Source: CAYTZH01 sp964442285 (GTDB lineage Bacteria > Myxococcota_A > UBA9160 > JAFDET01). Taken from it: a stretch of 33,518 nt of DNA. The translations under genes and the position numbers were made by a program. The DNA lies in contig CAYTZH010000047.1 of the NCBI GenBank assembly GCA_964442285.1, positions 1 to 33,518 of the forward strand. Direction: 5' to 3'. This document shows, piece after piece, positions 26,041-32,234 of the stretch (positions within the stretch are counted from its first letter, which is position 1; each line of letters starts with the position of its first letter). Under the pieces are notes generated by a model. It was given only the letters and a program-made list of their open reading frames with translations, made no database searches and was not told the DNA's origin.

Positions 26041-26543
26041 CCCTTCGCCAGGGCCTCGTCGGGGATCTTGGCCGCCATCGCCTCACGCTGCTTGGCCAGT
26101 CGCTCCCGCAGGCTCGGGTCGCCCACCGCGAGGATCTGCGCCGCCAGGATCCCGGCGTTCCTGGCGCCCGCCTTGCCGATGGCCAGGGTCGCCACGGGGA
26201 TGCCCCCGGGCATCTGGACCGTGGCCAGCAGCGCGTCGAGCCCGTCGAGGGCGGAGCTGTCGATCGGCACGCCCAGGACCGGCATCAGCGTGTGGGCCGC
26301 CGTGGCGCCGGCCAGGTGGGCCGCCGCACCCGCACCGCAGATCACCACCCGGAAGCCCTCGGCCTCGGCGGCCTGCAGGAAGGCCACCAGCCGGGAGGGC
26401 GTGCGGTGGGCCGAGATCACCCGCGCCTCCCAGCCCACGCCGAGCTCCGCGAGGACGTCGGCCGCCGACTTCATGACGTCCCAGTCGTTCTTGCTCCCCA
26501 TCAGGATCGCGACCTTCCCGCCGCCGTCCACCGCCTCTGCCAT
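26037..26543 (-). CDS. purE: N5-carboxyaminoimidazole ribonucleotide mutase
   Basis: Class I PurE of de novo purine synthesis, converting N5-CAIR to CAIR. 168 residues, normal. Motifs: ILMGSKNDWDVM, VISAHRTP (44-49), GAGAAAHLAG, MPGGIPVATLAIGK and ARNAGILAAQIL. The ATG at 26543 has a strong GGGAGGGAG upstream. No purK is adjacent in this window. It diverges from aroE across 53 bp and ends tail-to-tail with the glycosylase gene, sharing CTAG. Confidence 0.96.
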   Translation of the reverse strand: MAEAVDGGGKVAILMGSKNDWDVMKSAADVLAELGVGWEARVISAHRTPSRLVAFLQAAEAEGFRVVICGAGAAAHLAGATAAHTLMPVLGVPIDSSALDGLDALLATVQMPGGIPVATLAIGKAGARNAGILAAQILAVGDPSLRERLAKQREAMAAKIPDEALAKG

Positions 26544-26583
26544 GCTCGTTCTCCCTCCCTCTGGCTCGGGGGGGTTAGAGTAG

Positions 26584-26589
26584 TACGCT
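26584..26589 (+). promoter_or_regulatory. Putative -10 box, leaderless start of aroE
   Basis: TACGCT ends 7 nt before the ATG at 26597. Overlapping TAGAGT and TAGTAC boxes lie just upstream. No Shine-Dalgarno precedes the ATG. Confidence 0.4.
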
Positions 26590-26596
26590 GCGGCCC

Positions 26597-27415
26597 ATGC
26601 GCATCTCGCCGGCCACCGCGGTGTGCGGGATCGTGTTGCATCCCGCAGGTCACACCCGCTCGCCGGCCATGCACAACGCCGCCTTCGCGGCCCTGGGCGT
26701 GGACGCCGTCTACGTGGCCTTCGACGTGGCTCCCGACGCCCTCGGCGACGCCGTCCGGGGCGCCCGCGCCCTGGGCGTCCGACAATTCGCGGTGTCGCTT
26801 CCCCACAAGGAGACGATCGTCTCGCACCTGGACGACGTCGACGAGACCGCGCGCCGCATCGGCGCCGTGAACACCGTGACCCGGACCGACGACGGACGAC
26901 TGGTCGGCACCAACACCGACTGGATCGGCGCCGTGCGCGCCCTGGAGGCGGAGGTCGCCCTCCGCGACACCCGGGCCGTGGTGCTGGGGGCGGGGGGCGC
27001 CGCCCGCGCCGCGGTCTACGGGCTGCAGGCGCGGGGCGCCCGGGTGCGGGTGCTGAACCGGACGCCGGCGCGCGCCCGGGCCCTCGCCGACGCCCTGGGC
27101 GCCGACGGGTCCGGGCCCCTGGAGGCGCTGGACCGGGCGCCCTGGGACGTGCTGGTGAACACCACCTCGGTGGGTCTGGGGGAGGACGCCTCGCCCGTGG
27201 CCGCCGAGTCGCTCCTGCCGGGGACGCTGGTGATGGACACGGTCTACGAGCCGGAGCGGACCCGACTGCTGCGAGATGCCGAGGCCCGGGGCGCCCGCAC
27301 CGTGGGCGGAAAGTGGATGCTGGTCCATCAGGCCGCGGAGCAGGTCCGGATCTGGACCGGCGAACAGCCCCCGCTCGAGGTCATGGCCGCCGCCTTCGAT
27401 GCCGCGGGTCGCTAG
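26597..27415 (+). CDS. aroE: Shikimate 5-dehydrogenase
   Basis: NADP-dependent reduction of 3-dehydroshikimate in aromatic amino-acid synthesis. 272 residues, normal length. Substrate motif GHTRSPAMHNAAF, catalytic Lys71 in VSLPHKETI, GAVNTV, Asp108 in GTNTDWIG, nucleotide-binding GAGGAARAA (131-139) and the NADP-preferring NRT (154-156). The first motif has GIVLHPAGHTRSP where most members have GxPIxHSxSP, a small insertion. The ATG at 26597 is preceded by a TACGCT box 7 nt away and no ribosome site. Its TAG lies in CGCTAGCG. A 21-bp tandem array separates it from the convergent ferredoxin gene. Confidence 0.95.
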   Translation: MRISPATAVCGIVLHPAGHTRSPAMHNAAFAALGVDAVYVAFDVAPDALGDAVRGARALGVRQFAVSLPHKETIVSHLDDVDETARRIGAVNTVTRTDDGRLVGTNTDWIGAVRALEAEVALRDTRAVVLGAGGAARAAVYGLQARGARVRVLNRTPARARALADALGADGSGPLEALDRAPWDVLVNTTSVGLGEDASPVAAESLLPGTLVMDTVYEPERTRLLRDAEARGARTVGGKWMLVHQAAEQVRIWTGEQPPLEVMAAAFDAAGR

Positions 27416-27428
27416 CGAGGCCGCAGGC

Positions 27429-27496
27429 GGGGACCAGCGCGGGTCAGCCGGGGAGCAGCGCGGGTCAGCCGGGGAGCAGCGCGGGTCAGCCGGGGA
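27429..27496. repeat. 21-bp tandem repeat (three copies) over the ferredoxin stop
   Basis: Units start at 27429, 27450 and 27471, each beginning GGGGA and ending GGGTCAGCC; a partial fourth (GGGGA at 27492) lies inside the ferredoxin CDS. Each unit contains TCA, a TGA stop on the minus strand; the one at 27486-27488 ends the ferredoxin gene. The period is seven codons, so all three TGA lie in the same frame. Confidence 0.9.
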
Positions 27497-27839
27497 AGCC
27501 CCACTTCTCGCGGTTCTCCTGCACCTGCTCGGGCGTCGGCGCCGGCTTCTCGGCGTGCTCCGGCACCTGGCGGTCGTCGGAGGCGTCCACGATCTTGGCG
27601 TTCAGGGGCGTGTCGTCGTGGAAGACCTCGGGCACCTGCTCGTCCTCGAAGATCGCCTCCCAGGGGCACTCGGGCTCGCAGACGCCGCAGTTGATGCACT
27701 CGTCGGGATCGATGAAGAGCTGGTTGGGGAAGCCTTCCCGGTCGTCACCGGTGTATTCGTAGATGCAGTCGACCGGGCAGACGTCCACGCAGGACTGGTC
27801 GACGCAATCGCGGCAGAGACGGGTGATCACCCAGGCCAT
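27486..27839 (-). CDS. Ferredoxin with two Fe-S clusters (7Fe/8Fe type)
   Basis: 117 residues. Cysteine pattern LCRDCVDQSCVDVCPVDCI (Cys9, 12, 17, 21, 25) and ECINCGVCEPECPW (Cys48, 51, 54, 58), as in bacterial 3Fe-4S/4Fe-4S ferredoxins of about 107-117 residues. The second half (FEDEQVPEVFHDDTPLNAK onward) is acidic and lacks cysteine. It is a cytoplasmic electron carrier. The ATG at 27839 has GGAGGGAAG upstream. It lies 33 bp after rpmG and is probably the last gene of rplX-rpmG-ferredoxin, an odd partnership. Its final codons sit in the 21-bp repeat array. Confidence 0.92.
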   Translation of the reverse strand: MAWVITRLCRDCVDQSCVDVCPVDCIYEYTGDDREGFPNQLFIDPDECINCGVCEPECPWEAIFEDEQVPEVFHDDTPLNAKIVDASDDRQVPEHAEKPAPTPEQVQENREKWGFPG

Positions 27840-27872
27840 GGCTCTTCGCTTCCCTCCTGGCAGCCCAGCGTT

Positions 27873-28043
27873 CTACTTGAGCTTGGTTTCCTTGTAGGCG
27901 ACGTGCTTGCGTACGACGGGGTCGTACTTCTTGAGCTCGATCTTGTCGGGGGTGTTCTGCTTGTTCTTCACGGTCGTGTAGAAGTGACCGGTCCCGGCCG
28001 ACGACTCGAGCTTGATCTTCTCGCGCTTGCCCTTCTTGGCCAT
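27873..28043 (-). CDS. rpmG: 50S ribosomal protein L33
   Basis: 56 residues, translated as MAKKGKREKIKLESSAGTGH followed by FYTTVKNKQNTPDKIELKKY and DPVVRKHVAYKETKLK, an unmistakable L33. It is the cysteine-free form usual in Proteobacteria-like lineages. The ATG at 28043 has GAGGG about 7 nt upstream. It lies 13 bp after the rplX stop. It is the only TAG-ending gene here whose stop is not in CTAG. No secE, nusG or tuf is near, unlike many genomes. Confidence 0.96.
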   Translation of the reverse strand: MAKKGKREKIKLESSAGTGHFYTTVKNKQNTPDKIELKKYDPVVRKHVAYKETKLK

Positions 28044-28056
28044 GCTCGACCCTCGC

Positions 28057-28392
28057 TCAGCTGCGGTCCGGCTCGGGGACCGGGTTGCCGCTCCCGGCGA
28101 ACACGCGGATGCGACGGTCGCCTTCGACCCGGATCCGGACCCGGGAGGGCTTCCCGGTCTCGGGATCCACCAGCATGACGTTGGAGGCGTCGATGAACCC
28201 TTCCTGCTCGAGGACGCCGCCGGTCTTGAGGGCCTTGCGGCCCGGCTTGAGGTGGCGCTTCTGCATGCGCACCTTCTCCACGCGCACCTTGCCGCGCCTG
28301 GCGTCGACCTCGAGCACGCGCGCGGGCGCCTTGGTGCGGTCGGCGCCGCTGATCACTTGGACCAGATCGCCGCGACGAATGCGAAGCGCCAT
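28057..28392 (-). CDS. rplX: 50S ribosomal protein L24 (outside the S10/spc cluster)
   Basis: 111 residues. The N-terminal KOW segment MALRIRRGDLVQVISGADRT, then KVRVEKVRMQKRHLKPGRKA, GGVLEQEGFIDASNVMLV and TGKPSRVRIR match L24 throughout. L24 is an assembly-initiating 23S rRNA binder near the exit tunnel and is normally encoded between rplN and rplE; here it is first in an operon with rpmG and a ferredoxin. The KOW loop ADRTKAPARV departs from the usual GKDKGKxGKV, losing the conserved Gly and several Lys. The ATG at 28392 has AGGAGG upstream. It may be a relocated sole copy or a second one. Confidence 0.92.
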   Translation of the reverse strand: MALRIRRGDLVQVISGADRTKAPARVLEVDARRGKVRVEKVRMQKRHLKPGRKALKTGGVLEQEGFIDASNVMLVDPETGKPSRVRIRVEGDRRIRVFAGSGNPVPEPDRS

Positions 28393-28430
28393 GGGTCTTT
28401 CGGCCTCCTGCAGGATGTCCGGAGCGGGGA

Positions 28431-28459
28431 TTTATCGACCAGCGGACCCGTCCCGTCAA
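28431..28459 (-). promoter_or_regulatory. Sigma70-type promoter for rplX-rpmG-ferredoxin
   Basis: Read on the minus strand: TTGACG (28459-28454), a 17-bp spacer and GATAAA (28436-28431), then about 38 bp to the rplX ATG with an AGGAGG. It is the best -35/-10 match in the window. Confidence 0.6.
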
Positions 28460-28543
28460 CCCTTCCCCCTGGGGAATCCGAGGGCCGGCGGGCCGACGAA
28501 CCGCCGAGAAGCCGCGGCCCGGGCCGGCCGGCCCGGAGCGGGA

Positions 28544-28549
28544 TATCCT
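28544..28549 (+). promoter_or_regulatory. Putative -10 box of the sugar-dehydrogenase gene
   Basis: TATCCT lies 26 nt before the TTG start at 28576, leaving a short leader that holds GGAGGG. No convincing -35 is visible. Confidence 0.35.
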
Positions 28550-28575
28550 ACGCCCCCCAAGGGGTGGAGGGACCG

Positions 28576-30081
28576 TTGCGAAGAATCCTGCTCGTCCTCG
28601 CGCTGCTCGGTGTCGCGGGTCTCGGCGCCTGCATCCTGTGGCCGGAGCGCCTCGCGGTGAACGCGCCCATGGGCAATACCGTCTTCGGCTGGACCGGAGA
28701 CGAGCCCACCGCAGCGGCGCTGTCCGGGCGGATCCAGGTCCCGGACGGCTTCCGGATCGGGATCTACGCCACAGGCCTGCGCAACGCCCGGTTCCTGCGC
28801 TTCACGCCCGGCGGCGATCTGCTGGTGAGCCAGCCGCGCAGCGGCGCCGTCACCCTGCTCGAGCGCGACGCCGACGGCGACGGCCTCCCCGACGGCCGTC
28901 GCAGCCTGCTCTCGGGGCTCGACCGGCCCCACGGCATCGACCTCTGGAAGGGCTGGCTCTACGTGGCCGAGACCGACGCGGTGCTGCGCGTCCGCTTCGA
29001 CGCCGAGCGCGGCGAGGTGCAGGGCGAGCCCGAGCGGGTGGTGACGGGGCTTCCCGGCGGCGGGAACCACTGGACCCGGACCGTGCGCGTCGGACCCGAC
29101 GAGAAGCTCTACGTCGCGGTGGGGTCCACCTGCAACGTCTGCGAGGAGGAGGACGAGCGGCGCGCCGCCCTGCTCCGGTTCGAGCCCGACGGCAGCGGCG
29201 GAGAGATCTATGCCCGGGGCCTTCGCAACACCGTGGGCTTCGCCTGGCGGCCCGGGACCGGCGAGCTCTTCGGCACCGACAACGGTCGCGACCTGCTCGG
29301 CGACGAGACCCCTCCGTGTGAGCTGAACCGCATCGTCCGCGGCGGGCACTACGGCTGGCCCTACGCCTACGGCGCCCGGGTCGCGGATCCGGAGTTCGGA
29401 CCGGGCAATGCGGACAAGGTGCGGAAGAGCCTCCCCCCCGCCCACGCCTTCGGCGCCCACACGGCTCCGCTCGGCATCACCTTCCTGCGGGGCGAGGGGC
29501 TGCCGGTGCCCTATCGAGGGGCGGCCCTGGTGGCGCTCCACGGCTCCTGGAACCGCACCGAGAAGCAGGGCTACGAGGTCGTCTCCCTGCACTGGGGCGG
29601 CCGGGGGACCATCACCGAGCGGCCCTTCGTCACGGGCTTCGAGGTGGACGAGGACGTGGTCGGGCGTCCCGTGGACGTGGCCGAGGGACCCGACGGAGCG
29701 ATCTACCTCTCCGACGACTACGCGGGCGCGATCTACCGGGTGGTCTACGGCGGCGACACACCCGGCAGCGCCACGGCGGCGGCCGAGGGCGCCGCGGCGC
29801 CGGTCGAGTCCCCCCTGGCCGGGCTGGATCCCGAGGAGCGCCAGGTCCGCACCGGGCGGGGGGCGGCCCTCTGGGCGAAGTACTGGTGCGCCCAGTGCCA
29901 CGAGGGCCAGCGGGCCGCCGAGGGCGTGGTCGTGGTGCCGCTCGAAGGGCTCTCGGCCCGCTACCGCATCGAGGACCTGGAGGCATTCATGGCGGCTCCG
30001 ACGCCGCCCATGCCGGCCTACGAGCTGACCGAGGAGGAGCGGCGCGATCTTGCCGTCTACCTGCTGGTGGCGCACCCCTAG
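28576..30081 (+). CDS. PQQ-type sugar/sorbosone dehydrogenase with C-terminal cytochrome c
   Basis: 501 residues. The N-terminus RRILLVLALLGVAGLGAC is a signal peptide with a possible lipobox (LGAC, Cys19). Residues about 55-395 form a glucose/sorbosone dehydrogenase propeller: VPDGFRIGIYATGLRNARFL, DRPHGIDLW, LYVAVGSTCNVCEEED, FGTDNGRD, GGHYGWPYAYG, LVALHGSWNR and DGAIYLSDDYAG. After an Ala-rich linker, one haem site CAQCH (438-442) and the motif PPMPAYELTEEE form a cytochrome c domain, so electrons can pass internally to haem. It acts outside the cytoplasm. The TTG at 28576 has GGAGGG 4-5 nt upstream. The stop sits inside an 18-bp palindrome and the first unit of a 22-bp repeat array. Confidence 0.88.
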   Translation: MRRILLVLALLGVAGLGACILWPERLAVNAPMGNTVFGWTGDEPTAAALSGRIQVPDGFRIGIYATGLRNARFLRFTPGGDLLVSQPRSGAVTLLERDADGDGLPDGRRSLLSGLDRPHGIDLWKGWLYVAETDAVLRVRFDAERGEVQGEPERVVTGLPGGGNHWTRTVRVGPDEKLYVAVGSTCNVCEEEDERRAALLRFEPDGSGGEIYARGLRNTVGFAWRPGTGELFGTDNGRDLLGDETPPCELNRIVRGGHYGWPYAYGARVADPEFGPGNADKVRKSLPPAHAFGAHTAPLGITFLRGEGLPVPYRGAALVALHGSWNRTEKQGYEVVSLHWGGRGTITERPFVTGFEVDEDVVGRPVDVAEGPDGAIYLSDDYAGAIYRVVYGGDTPGSATAAAEGAAAPVESPLAGLDPEERQVRTGRGAALWAKYWCAQCHEGQRAAEGVVVVPLEGLSARYRIEDLEAFMAAPTPPMPAYELTEEERRDLAVYLLVAHP

Positions 30082-30236
30082 GGGTGCGAGCGCGCACCCG
30101 GAGGNNNNNNNNNNNNNNNNNNNNNNNNNNNNNNNNNNNNNNNNNNNNNNNNNNNNNNNNNNNNNNNNNNNNNNNNNNNNNNNNNNNNNNNNNNNNNNNN
30201 NNNNGCGAGCGCGCACCCGGAGGGGCGCGAGCGCGC
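30070..30236. repeat. 22-bp tandem repeat interrupted by the assembly gap
   Basis: Unit pattern GCGCACCC-NNN-GGGG-Y-GCGAGC. Copy 1 is 30070-30091 and contains the dehydrogenase stop (CTA in the variable position). Copy 2 starts at 30092 and runs into the N run. After the gap a copy ends (30205-30210), a full copy follows (30211-30232) and a partial one begins at 30233. Copy 1 also contains the perfect palindrome CGCACCCCTAGGGGTGCG (30071-30088). The true copy number is unknown. Confidence 0.85.
30105..30204. other. Assembly gap of 100 N
   Basis: Exactly 100 N, the usual placeholder for a gap of unknown size. The same 22-bp unit flanks it on both sides, so the missing sequence is probably more repeat. 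Confidence 0.95.
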
Positions 30237-30282
30237 GGTGAAGACCCCATGAAGTGGGCGGAGCGCGGCCCGGGCCGACGGG

Positions 30283-30288
30283 TATACT
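30283..30288 (+). promoter_or_regulatory. Putative -10 box near a leaderless start
   Basis: TATACT ends 9 nt before the GTG at 30298. No Shine-Dalgarno precedes the GTG. Confidence 0.45.
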
Positions 30289-30297
30289 CGCTCGACC

Positions 30298-31101
30298 GTG
30301 CCGCGCCGCGTGACCATGCTCCTCGGAGTCCTGCTCTTCGTCGCCCTGCTGCTCCCCGCCGCCGCGCGCGCTGGCTCCGCCCTGCGGCTGCCCCTGCCCG
30401 GGCGCTTCGGCTCCGTCCCGGCCGCCACCTACGACGAGTCGGGACGTCGGGTGGGCGACGCCCACCTGGTGATCGAGCGCCTGGAAGGAGGCCGGATCCG
30501 CCTGTTCGCCGAGAGCGGGATCCGGGACGCAGAGCGAAACGTCATGAAGGCGGTGCTCGAGCCGATCCAGGGTGACGACGCCCTGCGCCTCGTGCACCAG
30601 AACTCGCGCTCCTTCGACGCCGCCGGAGCACCCATGGGCGAGATGAGCATCGACCACGCGGCGGGCCGGGGCCGATGCGTGCTGCCGGACGGCCAGGACC
30701 ACAGCCAGATCGCCCTGCCGCGCCCGGACCGGGTGGCCAACGTCCCGGTCAACCTCCTCTTCCTGCCGCTCGTGAAGGGGGAGCGGCGGGAGGTCGCGTT
30801 CCAGCTCCTGCTCTGCTCGGGCGGGGCCCGCCTGATCGAGGCGACTGCGGCCGTGGCCGGCCGCCGCAAGACCCAGGACGGGCTGCGGGACATCGTCGAG
30901 GTCCGCTACGAGGTCGACTTCGGCAGCCGCTGGCTCTCGGCCCTGGCGCGACCCTTCCTGCCCCGGATGGCGGTCTGGTTCGACCCCGAGCAGCCCGATG
31001 CCTGGCTGGCGCATCGCATGCCGCTGTTCGCCAAGGGTCCCACGGTGCTGGTGGTGCGGACCGGCGTGGCGCCGGGTGCCCTCGACGAAGACACGCCCTA
31101 G
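30298..31101 (+). CDS. Exported protein of unknown function
   Basis: 267 residues with a clear signal peptide (RRVTMLLGVLLFVALLLPAAARAG). The mature part alternates short polar and hydrophobic segments, suggesting beta structure (LRLPLPGRFGSVPAATYDES, DAHLVIERLEGGRIRLFAES, ALRLVHQNSRSFDAAGAPMG). A C-terminal stretch RWLSALARPFLPRMAVWFDP precedes DAWLAHRMPLFAKGPTVLVV. I recognise no family. The start at GTG 30298 is chosen for the TATACT box 9 nt upstream; an ATG at 30316 is possible. The TAG stop is duplicated by a 20-bp tandem repeat. The exported kinase-like gene follows 92 bp downstream on the same strand. Confidence 0.75.
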   Translation: MPRRVTMLLGVLLFVALLLPAAARAGSALRLPLPGRFGSVPAATYDESGRRVGDAHLVIERLEGGRIRLFAESGIRDAERNVMKAVLEPIQGDDALRLVHQNSRSFDAAGAPMGEMSIDHAAGRGRCVLPDGQDHSQIALPRPDRVANVPVNLLFLPLVKGERREVAFQLLLCSGGARLIEATAAVAGRRKTQDGLRDIVEVRYEVDFGSRWLSALARPFLPRMAVWFDPEQPDAWLAHRMPLFAKGPTVLVVRTGVAPGALDEDTP

Positions 31102-31130
31102 CCACCGCGGACACGCCCTAGCCACCGCGG
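31091..31130 (+). repeat. Perfect 20-bp tandem duplication across a stop codon
   Basis: ACACGCCCTAGCCACCGCGG occurs twice without a gap (31091-31110, 31111-31130). The first copy holds the last codons and TAG of the preceding gene; the second repeats them downstream. Confidence 0.95.
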
Positions 31131-31179
31131 ACCCGGCACGCCCGCGGCGCCGCCCCGCCCTCCCCGGGGTCCAGCAGTG

Positions 31180-31185
31180 TAGGAT
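31180..31185 (+). promoter_or_regulatory. Putative -10 box near a leaderless start
   Basis: TAGGAT ends 8 nt before the ATG at 31194. An AGG at 31187 could instead act as a weak ribosome site, so this case is less clear than the others. Confidence 0.35.
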
Positions 31186-31193
31186 AGGCCGCC

Positions 31194-32177
31194 ATGGCGG
31201 CCCGCTTCCCCACCCTCCTCGCCGTTGCGCTGCTCCTCGGCAGCGCATCTCCGGCTGCGGCCACAGAGCCGGACCGCAATCCCCATTTCCCGATGGCCGC
31301 CGCCGAAGCCGAGCGGCGCCTGGCCCGGGAGGACTTCGCGATCCTGCGCGCGAAGCGCACCGCCCAGGGCCTCGCGGGTGCGCGGAAGCTCCGACTCCGC
31401 TTCACGGCCGACGGCGGCGAGCTCGACGTCAAATGGAAGGCGGCCCCGGCGCGGACGGCCGACGGCTTCAACAACACCCCGCGGAAGGAGGTGGCCGCGT
31501 ACGCCGTCCAGAAGTGGTTCCTCGCGCCGAAGGACTACGTGGTCCCGCCTACCGAGACCCGCTGCATCGCCCTCGACGCGTACGCCCCCGTCGATCCCGC
31601 GGCGGCGGCGACGCTCCCGGGCACGCGCTGCGTCTTCGGAGCCCTCTCCCTCTGGCTCCAGCAGGTGCGTCGCATGACCCGGGTCTGGGACGAGGCGCGC
31701 TACGAGGCCGATCCGCACTACGCGCTGGCCATCGGGCACGCCAACCTGCTCGGCTACCTGATCCAGCATCGCGACGGCCGGCGGGCCAACTTCCTGGCGT
31801 CGGCCGACGGCGTCACGCCCGCCCGCGTCTTCATGATCGACAACGGGATCGCGTTCGGCGCCCGTGTCTGGAACTTCTTCGTCCGGAATCCCTCGCGCCT
31901 GCGGGTGCCGGAGCTCCCGCGAACCGCGATCGCCCGTCTGCGAACGCTCCACTTCGAGGACGTGGCCGCCCTCGGCGTGCTCGGAGAGCTCGGGCTCGAC
32001 GAGCGGGGCGTGCTGCGCCATCGGGATCCGGGACCCAACCTCGACCCCGAACGCGGCGTGCGCATCCGCGACGACGTGCTCCAGTACGGCCTCTCGCGGG
32101 ACGAGATCGAGGAGCTCTGGGAGCGGATCGTCGACCTCCTCGAGGAGGTGGACGACGGCGACGTGGGGCTGCGCTAG
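31194..32177 (+). CDS. Exported protein with a Fam20/PI-kinase-like kinase fold
   Basis: 327 residues. Signal peptide MAARFPTLLAVALLLGSASP with likely cleavage after AAA (21-23). The mature part shows an ordered set of kinase-like residues: GGELDVKWKAA (Lys80/82, candidate nucleotide lysine), NNTPRKEVAAYAVQKWFL (Glu99, candidate alpha-C glutamate), GYLIQHRDGRRANFLAS (Asp194, Asn199, catalytic loop) and VFMIDNGIAFG (Asp216, metal-binding DNG). The HRD-plus-DNG arrangement resembles Fam20C and PI3/4-kinase-like families more than classical protein kinases. No glycine-rich loop is obvious. Two cysteines (123, 146) could pair outside the cytoplasm. The substrate is unknown. Its stop lies in a repeat that also supplies the stop of the convergent gene. 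Confidence 0.72.
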   Translation: MAARFPTLLAVALLLGSASPAAATEPDRNPHFPMAAAEAERRLAREDFAILRAKRTAQGLAGARKLRLRFTADGGELDVKWKAAPARTADGFNNTPRKEVAAYAVQKWFLAPKDYVVPPTETRCIALDAYAPVDPAAAATLPGTRCVFGALSLWLQQVRRMTRVWDEARYEADPHYALAIGHANLLGYLIQHRDGRRANFLASADGVTPARVFMIDNGIAFGARVWNFFVRNPSRLRVPELPRTAIARLRTLHFEDVAALGVLGELGLDERGVLRHRDPGPNLDPERGVRIRDDVLQYGLSRDEIEELWERIVDLLEEVDDGDVGLR

Positions 32178-32234
32178 CTGGCGCATCGCGCCGTGGGGCG
32201 CGATTGGCGCATCGCGCCGTGGGGCTGCGCTAGC
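32162..32234. repeat. Imperfect tandem repeat containing both convergent stop codons
   Basis: The 17-mer CGTGGGGCTGCGCTAGC occurs at 32162-32178 and 32218-32234. A 21-bp unit beginning TGGCGCATCGCGC occurs at 32179-32199 and 32205-32225. The CTAG in the first 17-mer is the stop of the plus-strand gene; that in the second is the stop of the minus-strand gene. Confidence 0.9.

Noticed and set aside
27429..27496. CRISPR array
   Set aside because: The 21-bp units abut with no spacers, and there are no cas genes.
30070..30236. Mobile element at the assembly gap
   Set aside because: No transposase, target duplication or terminal inverted repeat is visible; the flanks are simply copies of one 22-bp unit.
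28456..31248. A 930-codon minus-strand frame crossing the N gap
   Set aside because: It runs through 100 N and lies antisense to a sugar dehydrogenase and an exported protein.
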